DNA from: Mesostigma viride
Taxonomy: Eukaryota; Streptophyta; Mesostigmatophyceae; Mesostigmatales; Mesostigmataceae
Assembly: GCA_009746045.1 (NCBI GenBank)
Contig: RPFO01000104.1
Location: 7,618,955 to 7,680,954, forward strand
Length of the DNA stretch: 62,000 bases
Direction: 5' to 3'
The notes beneath the pieces are model-generated. The model had not been told where the DNA came from, did not search any database, and worked only from the letters and a program-made list of their open reading frames with translations. Below, piece by piece: positions 1-10,598 of this stretch. The position numbers were made by a program, and so were the translations under genes. How positions within the stretch are numbered: the stretch's first letter is position 1; each line of letters begins with the position of its first letter.

Positions 1-331
1 AGCTTTAAGCTGCATTTGTGTTTGCCACGAGCTGCTGTTTACTCTTGGGGCCATGGACCCTGACATCACGCACTAGGATGTTTGCCACGGGTGGGGTGGA
101 GGTTGCCAGCCTCTCAGGGCCAAGGGGGGTGGATGAGGGGGGAGCAACGCAGCCTCCGTGAAGCTCCCGCTTGTTTGTGGCCTTTCAGATTTTTTTGCAT
201 GATGCCATGTGCATGACCTGTTTTCTCCGCCTGTGCCTCTCCGACTTTCCCTTCCCCTCTCTGATCTATCCCTCTTGCTCCCTTCCCTCCCTTCCCCCCC
301 CTGCACCGTGCCGCCTTTCCGCCCTGCGCAG

Positions 332-1928
332 GTGCTTCTGCGCCGCTTCCAGATCTCCCACAACAAGTCCCTGGAGGGCGTGCTCGACTTCCTCAACAGT
401 CGCAACGTGACGGACGCGGGCCCCCGTGAGCTCATCGACGACGACAGCGACAGCGACGAGGAGGCCGCCGCGCGCCGGCGAAAGGCCGAGGCGGGGGGGA
501 ACCTGCCCGGTGCCAAGAGCAGCACGGCCAAGCGGCCTGTGGTGCGGACGCAGTGCGTGCGCATGTCCCCCACGGGCAGCTCGTGGGCGGCCGCGTCCAC
601 GGAGGGCCTGCTCATCTACTCTCTCGACTCAGCGCTGTTGTTCGACCCCACGGACCTGGATGTGGATGTCACGCCGCAGGTGCGGAGGTGTACATGTTTT
701 GTGTTTAGTGGTTTTGCTGTGGGACGCGATAGGGAAATGTGTTTGTTCCCCTTGACTCTTTTCTATGGTAAAATATTGTGTATCCTGTAGAGGAGAGCCA
801 GTGCCGGGAGCGTGCGCGGCCCCTTTGAGGTGCCCACTTGGTTCTGTTCCAGCTGCCCCCTCATTTTCCGCTTCCCGTGTGCCACCGAGTGACAACTCAC
901 CTCGCTTGTTCGTTTGCCGGCTCGTCTTGTTTTGCTGGCCTGTTTACTCTATCATCCTTGTTTATTTGCCTTTCGTCCTCCCTTCCTTGTCCGGATGTCT
1001 ACCCTTTGCGTTTCTTGGCCTCGGCTTCCCAACATCCCCTCGCCTGCCAGGCCATCCACGATGCGCTGGCCTCGCATTCCTTCCTCAAGGCGCTCATCAT
1101 CGCGTTCCGCCTTAACGAGGAGCCGCTGCTGCGCCGCTGTGTGGAGGCAGTGCCTGTGGATGCGGTGGCCATGACCGCGCAGGCAGTGCCGGTTGTATAC
1201 CTGGGCCGCCTGCTGCAGCTGCTGGCTGATGCGCTGGCTGAGTCAGCCCACCTCGAGTTTGTGCTGCGCTGGTGCCTGGTAAGTGCTGGTTCACAGCTTG
1301 TGTGCTAGAGAGCGGGGATGGGGGTTGCCTTGCCTGCATTCGTGCGGGTACATGGAGCAGGCCGTGTGCTGTGTAGCATTAAGCCAGCATGGTGAAGGAT
1401 GGATGGGCTCACAGCGGTTGTGCGGTCTAGATGCCGATTTATGCAGGCATGTGGGCCAGTTACCCAGGTAGTGCATGTGGCGTGCAAAGTAAAGGGTAAG
1501 TTGCTAAACCAACTGGAGAGATTCTAGCATGGCATTCTGTTTTTCCTGCAGCCGGTCTTTCATGGCTGAGTTTACCGCCCGTGCATGGCTGTGTGCTTCT
1601 TCCATGCATGACGAACATCGGAACTCTCTCATGCCCGGGCTTGCTATAAGACAAATGATGGATGCCAGAATCTACTGATCGTCGGCGGAGTGAGGGCATA
1701 CGGTCCTAACACTCCTTTCTGGGTTGTTTCTCCAATGTCTGATGGCCTGTGTCTTTTGCTCGGCCCCAGGCAATTTGCAACGCGCATGGACAGCACTTGC
1801 AAAGCCACCGCAGCGAATATTTGCCACAGTTTCGTGCCTTGCAGCGTGTCCTGTCACGGATGCATGACGACCTGGCGCAAGTGGGCACCCAGAATGCCTA
1901 CACATTGCAATACCTGGCCATGGTGTAG
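332..1928 (+). CDS. PWP2: PWP2/UTP1 homologue, 3' exons (partial gene)
   Basis: The C-terminal part of periodic tryptophan protein 2, a WD40 subunit of the UTP-B complex of the small-subunit processome (nucleolar 18S rRNA maturation). Three exons are seen: 332-679, 1051-1278 and 1770-1928 (TAG at 1926). Each is flanked by AG and GT and all junctions are phase 0. Exon 1 encodes the end of the WD40 region (RFQISHNKSLEGVLDFLNSR, an acidic DDDSDSDEE stretch, then TQCVRMSPTGSSWAAASTEG). Exon 2 is the helical Utp12-type region (AFRLNEEPLLRRCVEAVP). Exon 3 gives the terminal helix and ends YTLQYLAMV. The N-terminal WD40 repeats lie before the window. Identification rests on the order of acidic insert, last WD blade and helical tail, recalled from the family. 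It is the only clear host gene here. Confidence 0.85.
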
Positions 1929-2444
1929 GATGGCATTCCATGGGCCTCTGGCTGACCAGCCGATGGTAAACTTGCAGGGATGCTACGTGTACATAATAGG
2001 AACAAGCTCTATCAACAGGTCGTGTCCGGGCTGGATGGCACGGAATATTTTAGCATCATGCCAGAACTACTTTGGCGCTCTTCCACATTACATGATACAA
2101 TGTTTTCCAGCCGCCGCCTCTTGGCTTTTTTTTTCCTCACAGTTACTTTCTGTGCTGTGGGATGTTTAGCTCGTGACCTATTGCAACGTGCTGGGATACT
2201 TCAATGTATTAGCACTGTGTGCGGCTTGCACATTTGGAAGAATGGCATGCCTAATGTAATGACTGACTGATCTACTGATGGTAGCTCCATTGAGGTTGAA
2301 TTCCTCGTGAGGGTACTTATTTGAAGCGAGACCACTATCATGTGCACTTATTCCCATCGAGAGTGATTCCTCACACAGATGGTGCCCAGGATCGAGCGAT
2401 CGCAGTGTGGTGCTTACAACTCGAGACACTCCTGGCCGCTATGA
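1929..2444 (+). other. PWP2 3' UTR and flank, with TGTAA motif at 2255
   Basis: No coding region is visible after the PWP2 stop. A TGTAA at 2255-2259 matches the polyadenylation signal typical of green algae and would give a 3' UTR of about 340 nt. The motif is short, so the call is an inference supported only by its position. Confidence 0.4.
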
Positions 2445-2586
2445 AACTTAAAATTATATACCATGTACTAATAACACGACTCCGTTTGGAGATCATGTAG
2501 CACGTATTTCATTGCATGGTGGGTGGGGGTGAGCAAAGCCGCGAAAACTAGCTAAGCTAACTCTAATATACTATAATATAATATAA
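2445..2586 (-). mobile_element. LINE 3'-end fragment (LINE-2 type), 5' truncated
   Basis: The stretch around 2480-2570 (ACTCCGTTTGGAG, then CATGTAGCACGTATTTC, then a gtgagcaaagccgcgaaaa segment) matches the 3' UTR of the LINE at 42241-43925 and the fragment at 20640-20967. Orientation is minus. No coding sequence remains. Confidence 0.6.
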
Positions 2587-2693
2587 TATTAATTAATTAA
2601 TTATCAACATCACTCCGTTGGGAGTAAATGTAGCACATATCCCTGAGAAGGGGCATATGGCTTTTAATACATTCTAGGCTACTTCATGATAAT
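2587..2693 (-). mobile_element. LINE 3'-end fragment with TTAA tail (family Y)
   Basis: An ATTAATTAATTA tail at about 2590-2610 is followed by a body matching, in inverse orientation, 19700-19872, 42178-42240 and 43926-43995 (CACTCCGTTGGGAG, GCACATATCCCTGAGAAG, GGCTTTTAATACATTC). It is a 5'-truncated copy about 100 bp long, lying next to the tail of LINE-1. Confidence 0.65.
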
Positions 2694-2791
2694 TCAATTA
2701 ATTAATTAATTAATAGACACGTGACTGCGTCACGTGAGCATAAGTCCTCAGTGGGAGGGGAACATGGGATGGAATGGATGGTATAAGCTAT

Positions 2792-5700
2792 CTAGGTCCT
2801 AGTTACAGGGGTGTGGGCACCGCGGCCCGAATCGCTATGAATGCCATACTTGGTCACACGCGGAGCCCCCACAGGCTTGGGGGTGGTCTCCTTCATCACT
2901 ACTTGCCATCTATCCTTGCGCACCATCTGCCTCCATATTACAGACAAACCAGGAGGCTGCCCGGGGGTGAGCCCGTCCCGTCTAGGGTAGCACATGTCCA
3001 TGCCGAGTCTATCACGAAAAGTCCACGGGTGGCGGCCCTGCCGCGCGCGGCCGGGGGCACGCCAGGTGAGGACATATCGCCCAGGCTGGGCGGGCTTGGT
3101 GCCAGCTAGTCTATCTGATGTATCTACCTGATCTGTGCGGGCCAGGTGCCCGGCTAGGCCCAGGCGCCTGTGCCTAATAATGTGGGAAACATAGGGCAAA
3201 TCAGCGTACAAATCCTCATTACTAATGTGCAAACCAAAGGGGATGTTAAGGGCCTTGCGCAGCATCTTGGTGTCGGCGCCGTCGAGTCGTTGCTCCAGCT
3301 CCTGCATCAGTGTCCACGTCTCGGCGCCGTAGGTCAGGATCGTCAGAATGACGACCTTGAAGAGGTCACGCTTGACGATCCGGGGTAGGGCGGGGTTGCT
3401 CCACCAGCGGCGGTGGTCATGGAGGTGCGCCCACGCCATGCCGATCCGTGTCGTCATGTCGTCCTCGCAGTCGGGAAGCCAACTGCCGAGCAGCTTGAAG
3501 CGGCCTGAAGGAGGGTAGTTGACCTCGGCATCGTCTAAGAGGCGGAGTGTGGGTGGGGGCCCTGCCATGCCGAGGGCCAGGGCCTCCGTTTTGGGGCTGA
3601 TTTCTAGACCAACCGCCCGAGCCTCGAGCGCCAGGCAGTCCAGCCAAAGTTGGGCAGACTCCGGCTTCTCGATGAGCGTGATGTCGTCGGCATAAATGAG
3701 GTCAGCTAGTAAATTCTGCTTGTTAGTCGGCCCCCCTTCCCCAAGCTCGTTCGTGATCGCTAGGCCAGGGGCACGGCCTGCAATGCTAGCAAAGCGAGCA
3801 CGTGCCTGGCGCATAACATAATCCACTACAATAATAAACAGGTACGGCGACAGGACGCAACCCTGCCAGACGCCGGTCTGCAGTGGGCATGGCGGGGTAA
3901 TGCCGTGTTGAGTGCGCACCGAAGTGGTGGACCCCTCATACAGCGTGCGGATGACGGTAATCAGGGGAGTGGGGACGCGAGCGCGAGCAAGTACAGCCCA
4001 TAGAGCGTCCCAGAGGACAGAATCAAAAGCCTTGATGAAGTCGACGAAGATCAGGATGGCGGGAAACTCACCAGGTTGCAGGAGAGCGATTTCCTCGAAG
4101 AGGCGACGCGCGACGAAGATGGCCATGACGGTGTTGCGCCCAGGACGGAAGCCCATTTGACTTTCCCCAAGGTGACAGTCGAGAGCAGAACGAAGGCGGT
4201 TGAGGATCATGCGCATGAACAACTTAAGTGCGGCGCTCTGGATGCAGACTCCTCTGTAGTTGGCGGGGTCGTCAGGGGAACCTTTGTTTTTGTACAGCAT
4301 AATACGGTAGCTGTGCTGCCACTCAGGAATCGGCGGCGCGTCGGCAAGCAGGATCCGGTTGCAGACGTCAAGCAGGAACCCCGTGAGCGCCGTCAGCTTA
4401 ATCACCGGGGCTGGGAGCTGGTCAGGTCCAACGGCGGCATAGAAGCGGAGTTGCTTGGCGGCGGTGCTCAGCTCGAGCTCGGTGAACGGCGGGAGCTCGT
4501 TGGGGTCGGCCAGGGGTTCCGTCAGGGCTGGGTACGTGTAGTCCTGCTCAGCGGCGGGCGGCGTGGGCGGCGCAGGGACGTCCGCCGGTGCTACTGCCAG
4601 GCGTGCGGCCGCCAGAGGGCCAAGCGGCGGAGGCGGCGGGGGGGCGCCGAGCAGCCGGGACTGGGAGGAATACCACTGGTCGAGCTGCTGCTGCGGTGAG
4701 CCAGAGAGCGTCCGCGGCGCCGGCTGCGCGCCGCCGGCGGGCCGTTGGGCGTGACGCAGGCGGGTCCAGGCGTACTTGCCGTGCTGGTCCTTGAGGTGGG
4801 CGAAGTACTCGCGGACATGAAGGTCCTCCTGCTCCTTGGTCGCCTGCCGGATGGCCGAGTGGTAATCGGCTTTGAGGCGGGCGTAGCGGGCGGGGTCGCT
4901 GTTGTCGCGCAGGGCTTGCCGGGCCTGGATGACGGCGGGGAGCCGGTGCAGGCTGGTGAAGCGGGGCGGGCGGCGGGGGGGCAGTAGGGCCCCGGCCGCG
5001 GGCAGCTTGTCAGCGAGGTGCCGAAGGGCCGATGCCGGGCCGGCAGCGAACAGCTGGGCGTGGCTGGCCGGGATGTCCAGCGCGTCGACGAACGCCTCTG
5101 CGGCGCGCTTGTGGGCGCGTTTTTCAGGGAAGTCCTCCAGAGCGTCGTCAGATTTCTCGAGCAACTGAAGTGTGCGCAAATCAGGTGGTGCCACGTGCTT
5201 ACGAAAGGGCGAGGGGAATCGCAGGCGGATGCGGGCGGTGACGATGCGATGATCGGAGCGCACCAGGGGGATCACATGCGAGCGAGCAGCTAGTACAGAT
5301 CCTTGATGACGCTTGCGCATTACAACATAGTCAATGCAGCGTTCAGTGCCAGTTGGCGAGGTGTGTGTGACCAAAGCATCTGGACTATGTGGAAAGCGGT
5401 GTTGGCAGTGACCAAATCGCATGTCGTAAGCAAATCAGCAAAAAGTTCAGTGTTGGCATTGGAGACCGTACCGTTGGGGGCGTGCTGACATCCGCCAGTA
5501 CCCGGTGGTAGCGTGGCGTTGGCGTCCAGCAGCAGAGCGAGGTAGTTGCGACCAGGGATGCCGTTCGCCAGGTTCTCCAGCGCTGCAAAGAAGTCCTTGC
5601 GGTCTTGTTCTGGGTGGCCGGAGTGGGGTGCGTAACCAACGCCCACCGTCAGGGCGTAGGTCGAGTGGCCCTCCATCGAATGAAAAGTGGCCACGAGGAG

Positions 5701-6423
5701 CCGAGCGTTGACCAGCTGGGGTTCGCCCATGTGGCGTACGGCGAGCGGGGAGCAGAGGAGACCGACGCCCCCGTTCCCGGTGCCGTCGCCGCCTCCGTAG
5801 TAGAACCGCCAGCCGTCGATGTCGTCAGCAACAAGGGCAGTTGATCCGCGGGCCGATGCAGTGCGCCTGTGTTCTTGGATTCCCAGGATGGCGATATTAT
5901 TGTCGATGCAGAAACCAATAAGATTGGAGACTCGATGGCACTGACAGTCGTCACTGCGCAGGCAGTGACAGCGGTCAGCGTCGGGCTGGAGCGTGCGGGC
6001 GTTGAAGGTGGCGATGACCAAGGGCGCGCGTTGACCGAAAAGGGGGGTGCAGGCGGGGGTGGGGGCGGAGATGGAGCAGGGTGGTGATGGGGGTGGGGGT
6101 GGAGGTGGTGGGGTAGGGGGGGCGGGTTGGGGACTTATGCTTTCAATCACCGTTTCGATTCTTCCTGCCAACGCGTCGAGGCGACGCCGACGGTTGGCTC
6201 GGGTGGCCAGGTAGAATGAGTCTGCGTCTGCACGCATAAGAAATGCGTGCAGTCTGAGGAGGTTTCGGAGGCGGCCGCGCGAGGCGGGGCGAACCTGGCT
6301 CACTGCCGACCCGTTGCTCTCTCTCCGACAGCCCGAGGGCTGCGAAGGCAAAGGGGCGGGAAGGGGAGTTAGGCAGATCCCACTGCTAGAGCCGCGGAGC
6401 CGCGGGGCCGCGAGCGTCGTCAT
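2792..6423 (-). pseudogene. LINE-1 ORF2: AP endonuclease - reverse transcriptase, one frameshift
   Basis: ORF2 should nick DNA and copy element RNA by target-primed reverse transcription. The first frame (6423-5320) carries the APE-type endonuclease: IATFNARTL, GIQEHRR, NGGVGLL, LLLDANATLPPG. The second frame (about 5405-2792) completes it with SDHRIVTARI, then carries the RT: IFVDFIKAFDSVLWDALW, QTGVWQGCVLSPYLF and the catalytic LIYADDITLIEKP (YADD). A C-terminal region follows with TYGAETWTLM and GLAGHLARTDQVD. The two frames meet near 5395-5405, where NTAF should be followed by HSPDALVTH, so a one-base indel explains the break. The ATG overlaps the ORF1 stop as ATGA, which suggests termination-reinitiation. 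No RNase H domain is visible. The C-terminus resembles RTE/L1-like elements of algae and plants; the clade is not settled. Confidence 0.85.
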
Positions 6424-7889
6424 TGATAGGAGAGAAGGGTTCGCAGCGCGGGCTCCGGCTCAGGTGCAAAGCGAACGAATTTATTAGGGGGACGGCCAAG
6501 CCTGGCAGCCATACCTGAGCTGAAGTTGCCCCGGCGGATCCCCACACGTGCTGGGGAGCAGGTGACCGTCGATGCCGGTGGCGATGGCGGTGACGGCGGG
6601 GGCCGAGCAGGGGGCTGGGGCGCTGGCACGGCGGTATCCATGGGGGTCGCCGTCATTGGAGGAAGGTCCTGGCCGTTAATGCGGACGATGAAGACGCCAT
6701 TAAAGAGGCGGGCATAGATGCTGCACCGTAGTTGCGGGTTGGCCTGCTTGGCTGCCCGAGCCTCGTGGACCTCCGGCCGGTTCAAAGCGGCAGCCCGGGC
6801 CTCAAGCTGCTCCGGGGTATAGTAATCGTCGATGCTCAGTTGGGTATCGTGGAGGTTCCGGCGGGCCTTCTGCACCTGCAGTTTGTCCTCCTTGCGGTGG
6901 AATTCCACCAAGACAGGGGCGGTGGGGCCGCCGAGCCGTCGTGCCGTTTTGATGACGACGCTTTGGGCCACGCCGAGCTTCCCCAGGAAGGGGTCGCCCC
7001 GGAGGTAGGTGCCCAGGCGTGCATCGTTGACGTTCGAGGGGACGCCACGTACCACAATACTGCATGAGCGAATGGGTTCGTGCATAGCATCCCTTGTGCT
7101 GGCCTTGACGGCTGTTTTGATTTCGTTGATGAGCTCCGTAGGGTTCTGAAGCGTGGCGGCATAGGTGGTCTTGGCAGGAGTTATGGAGGCGGCAAGTTGT
7201 TGCTGGAGCTGGTGGAGGAGCTGCTGCTGCTGCTGCAGCCCTGCTGCAATGTGGGTGATGGCGGAGTGGATGGAGGTGTCGGCGTGTGAGGAATGGGCGT
7301 GGTGGGTGGCGAGGTGGTTGTGGACAGGGTTGAGGGCAGCGTTGAGGAGGGGAGGGAGGCGATCGAAGCAGGTATTGGCGACTTGCTTGGCGGTGATGTT
7401 GATGGCGGCCGCAACAGTGGGGTCGGCTCCCAGGTCCAGAGAGGCCATGACAAAGCGCTCAAGGGCGCTGTCGGAAAGACGGGAGCACGTCCACCAGACT
7501 GCGAGGCAGAGGTCAGTGTCGTCGGGGTCGTCGTGGAGAAAGTCCGACAGGTGGGTAACCTGTTGGTTGCAGTCCCGGATCTCGCACTTTTTCTCGGCAG
7601 CCAGGTGCAGGATGGTGAGGGCGGCAGCTCGGGACAGGCGCATGATGGCGTTAAGGCCTGGCCATTTGCCAGGTAAAAATGCGGCAGCTTCCTCGGCAGA
7701 AAAGGCCTCCTCGCGGGTATCCATGGCAGGGTCGCTGTTCGGCGGAGCGGTGGAGTGGAGCGGCTGGATGCTGACAGTGGCGTCCGGCATAGCGTGCAAG
7801 GGTGTTTCCAATGACGCCATGGCTTCATCAGCGAGTTGGTGCAGGGCCGCGGACGCTTGTGATTGCTGGGATGAGTCGTATTCCGCCAT
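6420..7889 (-). CDS. LINE-1 ORF1: L1-like RNA-binding protein
   Basis: An intact 489-residue ORF starting MAEYDSSQQ. The N-terminal half is helical, with a glutamine-rich coil near residues 215-235 (LQQQQQLLHQLQQQLA). Around residues 285-400 it has an RRM-like segment (SIVVRGVPSNVND, then VLVEFHRKEDKLQVQKARRN), followed by a C-terminal domain (DYYTPEQLEARAAALNR, then SIYARLFNGVFIVRING). This order matches the L1 ORF1 layout of coiled coil, RRM and CTD, which forms RNA-binding trimers. No CCHC zinc knuckle is seen. The proline-rich stretch PPARPPPSPPSPP lies near the C-terminus. The stop overlaps the ORF2 start. Function is inferred from family resemblance. Confidence 0.75.
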   Translation of the reverse strand: MAEYDSSQQSQASAALHQLADEAMASLETPLHAMPDATVSIQPLHSTAPPNSDPAMDTREEAFSAEEAAAFLPGKWPGLNAIMRLSRAAALTILHLAAEKKCEIRDCNQQVTHLSDFLHDDPDDTDLCLAVWWTCSRLSDSALERFVMASLDLGADPTVAAAINITAKQVANTCFDRLPPLLNAALNPVHNHLATHHAHSSHADTSIHSAITHIAAGLQQQQQLLHQLQQQLAASITPAKTTYAATLQNPTELINEIKTAVKASTRDAMHEPIRSCSIVVRGVPSNVNDARLGTYLRGDPFLGKLGVAQSVVIKTARRLGGPTAPVLVEFHRKEDKLQVQKARRNLHDTQLSIDDYYTPEQLEARAAALNRPEVHEARAAKQANPQLRCSIYARLFNGVFIVRINGQDLPPMTATPMDTAVPAPQPPARPPPSPPSPPASTVTCSPARVGIRRGNFSSGMAARLGRPPNKFVRFAPEPEPALRTLLSYQ

Positions 7890-7902
7890 ATCGAGCTGAA
7901 AA

Positions 7903-8238
7903 AACAGCGATATTTGCTGGGCAGGGCGGTGCCGGGATCTTCGGAAATATTGAGCGATAGCTGTAGAAAATTATATCAGCGTGTTCGTCTTCAAAAGACG
8001 AGTCTAATGCAACCGACCCGATGAAATTTCATGGCCGGAGTCAAAAGTTATGAGCATTCTCGTATATTGCAACAGCGATATTTGCTGGGCAGGGCGGTGG
8101 CGGTATCTTCGGAAATATTGAGCGATAGCTGTAGAAAATTATATCAGCGTGTTCGTCTTCAAAAGACGAGTCTAATGCAACCAACCCGATGAAATGTCAT
8201 GGCCGGAGTCAAAAGTTATGAGCATTCTCGTATATTGC
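7903..8238 (-). repeat. Two tandem 168-bp 5' UTR monomers of LINE-1
   Basis: Units 7903-8070 and 8071-8238 are each exactly 168 bp and nearly identical (few substitutions, such as gccggg/gcggta and ccgacc/ccaacc). They lie directly upstream of ORF1, just 13 bp from its ATG. By analogy with tandem promoter monomers of mouse L1 they may carry the internal promoter. That role is inference. Confidence 0.85.
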
Positions 8239-8335
8239 ATTCCGTCACATCATCCCATGGGGGGGAAGATCATCATCAATAATATAATATAATATAATAT
8301 AATACTACTATAATATAATCTGAAGTGACCCGCGG
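8239..8335. repeat. AT-rich (TAATA)n low-complexity stretch
   Basis: Positions 8276-8322 are repeats of AATAT/ATAAT. They separate LINE-1 from the next LINE fragment and may be the tail of another degraded insertion. No gene is seen. Confidence 0.5.
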
Positions 8336-8760
8336 GACTGCGACCAGCTCAGCCTGGCCGGCACCTCCTGACGTGGGCCGGGCCCCGTGATGCTAGACGC
8401 CGCAAGGCCCGCACCTTCAAAGAACAGCTAGTAGAGGACATGGGGGGCCTCGGCCTCTCCGTGATTTGGAAGAAGATGATGGACAAGGTCAAGTGGGCCC
8501 AGGTCGTAGAGGACAACGAGCCCCCCCCTGTAGGGAAGCGCCCGCGTGTGCAAACCCGCGGGAGACACGCCAGACAGCTCCCCTAGGGTAGCGGGATGTT
8601 GTTTAGATAGATGTTGTAGTTAGTGATGTTATTAGATAGATGTAGGTAGCTGATGTAGATAGATTAGACCGGTAGGACTGTTTGCACCCATCCATCCATC
8701 CATCGGGGTTAATGCTCCGTGACTCCCAAACGGGAGCACGAGTCTAATTAATTAATTAAT
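8336..8760 (+). mobile_element. LINE 3' fragment (family X) with ORF2 C-terminus and TTAA tail
   Basis: A 5'-truncated plus-strand copy. It starts in the end of ORF2: one frame reads LTWAGPRDARRRKARTF, then LGLSVIWKKMMDKVKWAQVV, and stops near 8586 (compare LTWPGPK and RLWTAMQDKERWKKIV in the LINE at 42359). The 3' UTR ends with GTGACTCCC-aaac-GGGAGCAC (about 8719-8740) and an AATTAATT tail to about 8764. It is a relic with no function of its own. Confidence 0.75.
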
Positions 8761-8934
8761 TAATCTGAAGTGAGACAACTATGCCTGGACGCATCAATGG
8801 CGATCCAACGCTGTGGAAGGACTAGGGTAGTTGTCTGAGAGGAAAGACGCGAAGGCCGCGGGAGCCGCATGGCTATCTTTAGGTAGACCTGCATGGAGGG
8901 AGACAGAGGGTAACAAGAAAGGTTTATAGGGAAA

Positions 8935-8976
<42 letters not shown>

Positions 8977-9270
8977 CAACCACCACTACCAACACAAACA
9001 ACCAAAACTAAGAAGGAAAAGAGGGAACGCATACACACATACACGAGGGGGCTAAAAGAATAAGTAAGGAGTATACATTACAAAGGGAGAAAGGAAAAAG
9101 AAAAGAAAATGGTAATGGTAACAATACGAACAATACTAGACAAAGACAAAGTAAAGATTAATAATAATAATAATGAAAAAACAAAAATGGAATAAAGGAA
9201 AGGTCATTGCTGCCCGGATGTGGTGAGGCACAGGCGATGGTGGAGTATGGGTCAGGAGTTCGATTTCTCA
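8761..9270. other. No gene; (CA)n microsatellite at 8939-8970
   Basis: The stretch holds a (CA)n dinucleotide tract and then A-rich, low-complexity DNA. Reading frames over the CA tract encode only VCVCVC-type repeats and are not taken as genes. Confidence 0.6.
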
Positions 9271-9445
9271 GCGCCCATTAATTAATTAATTAATGAACTC
9301 GTGCTCCCGTTGGCCGGGGAGTCACGGAGCACCGAAGTGCTTTTAATCCCTGTGTGTGCACAACAGGAGAAAGGGCAGAGACCCCCGGTCTCAGCGCCCA
9401 TTGTGCCCGGCCGGGGGTCTCCTATCCAACAGGGTCTAAAGCCTC
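9271..9445 (-). mobile_element. LINE 3' fragment (family X type), minus strand
   Basis: The tail ATTAATTAATTAATTAAT (9279-9296) is followed by the family X hairpin seen in inverse (GTGCTCCCGTTGG...GGGGAGTCACG) and about 110 bp shared with 10160-10290 (GTGCTTTTAATCCCTGTG, CAACAGGAGAAAGGGCAGAG). Its body ends near the CCCGGCCGGGGGTCTC segment. Confidence 0.7.
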
Positions 9446-9555
9446 GTGCCCAGCTCACTCCAATGAAAAAGTGTAAGGTAAAAAGGGGTAGGCAGTGGAA
9501 AAATAGACAGTATGAACAAACATAACAGTGAGAGTAATAAAGAGGAGCTGAAACC

Positions 9556-9956
9556 GTAGCAACTCAGTCCTAAAAATCGGACTGAGTTGCACATCTTTGC
9601 ACATTTGTTGTGTATGGCCTAAAAACAATTTCTGGCCACCCCTTGGTACCAAGCATGCATATATGTTGATTTTCATGGGGGATAGGTCACTAGTCCCAAA
9701 TCAGTTACTTTTGGGTGCTATAAATAGCGCACACCTCAGGGGGGTACGGAAAATTGGGATTTGACATGTATATAATGCATCAGTGGCTGCGTTTCAAATA
9801 TACTAGTAGACCCTGGAATTTCAATGGCAGATGGAAATAATCCTAGGAAGGCCATAGGAACACTGGCTTCATGGAATGTTACAGAGCTCTACACGCCACG
9901 TAGCGAAAACCCCTAAGTGACTCAGTCCTAAAAATAGGACTGAGTTTTTTTGCTAC
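9556..9956. mobile_element. MITE candidate (~400 bp) with hairpin-bearing inverted ends
   Basis: The two ends are inverted copies of GTAGCA...ACTCAGTCCTA. Each end also forms its own hairpin: 12-bp stem at 9559-9590 (GCAACTCAGTCC/GGACTGAGTTGC) and 11-bp stem at 9920-9945 (ACTCAGTCCTA/TAGGACTGAGT). The interior has no ORF. A target duplication was not found, so the class is unknown. Confidence 0.5.
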
Positions 9957-10159
9957 AATTTGGTAGCAAACAAACATAAAACCGACTATTCCATATGGCA
10001 TAAACATATGGCAAGACACACAAAATGCACAAAATTGTCAAGTCCAGGTGTTGGCACAAGACACCATGCCATAAAACATCCGAAGATGTGCCATCATAAA
10101 CATGCGCGCGCAGCGGTAAGCAAAGGTCTAGCCCTATGCTAAAGTGACACATACAGCTA

Positions 10160-10295
10160 TATGTTAATTAATTAATTAATCAAACACGTGCTCCCGTTGG
10201 GCAGTCACGGAGCACCGAAGTGCTTTTAATCCCTGTGTGTGCACAACAGGAGAAAGGGCAGAGACCCCCAGTCTCCTTCATGCCAAAGGCATGCC
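10160..10295 (-). mobile_element. LINE 3' fragment (family X type), second minus-strand copy
   Basis: The tail TTAATTAATTAATTAAT (10165-10181) is followed by GTGCTCCCGTTGGGCAGTCACGG and about 110 bp nearly identical to 9300-9410. It is 5' truncated. Confidence 0.7.
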
Positions 10296-10299
10296 ACAG

Positions 10300-10598
10300 C
10301 TGCATTCGGGCGCGCTAGCTAAACGGACACGCTAACAATCCGGCAATCTGTGGGTGCAATAATAAGACCCATGTGAGCATATCATAACAAGGAGCTTGGG
10401 CAAGTAATCTGATCGAAGCCAGGGCGTAGCATGGCTGTACAAGGACTAAGCTAAGGCTATGGCTGGTTGTGTACCGTGCGTTAGCGGTGCACGTGACTAG
10501 GTATGTTGGCAACGCTAGGCAAACATTCTATATAAGCATGGCTGCCATGGCGGCAGTGACTACCAATGAAGTCAATCAAGCTAGGGCTACAAGCTATT
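10300..10598. other. Unassigned; short repeat shared with 20530-20600
   Basis: No gene is seen. The segment around 10350-10385 (GGGTGCAATAATAAGACCC, ATGTGAGCATAT) recurs inverted at about 20532-20570, so part of this is repeat-derived. Confidence 0.4.

Larger units (their letters stand above)
2694..8238 (-). mobile_element. LINE-1: near full-length APE-type non-LTR retrotransposon
   Basis: A 5.5-kb element on the minus strand. In transcript order it has two 168-bp 5' monomers (8238-7903), ORF1 (7889-6420), ORF2 with endonuclease and reverse transcriptase (6423-2792), a short 3' UTR with a perfect hairpin (CACGTGAC-gca-GTCACGTG, 2719-2737) and an ATTA-repeat tail at about 2696-2715. ORF1 and ORF2 overlap by ATGA. 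The complete layout and only one clear ORF2 frameshift suggest a fairly recent copy. A target duplication is not certain: only ATTC recurs at both flanks. Confidence 0.85.

Noticed and set aside
73-615. 180-residue frame on the minus strand
   Set aside because: Antisense of a PWP2 exon and its intron; composition follows the sense codons.
2694-2720. Clear target-site duplication for LINE-1
   Set aside because: Only ATTC can be matched at both flanks, which is not above chance next to ATTA repeats.
4076-4699. 207-residue plus-strand frame
   Set aside because: Antisense of LINE-1 ORF2.
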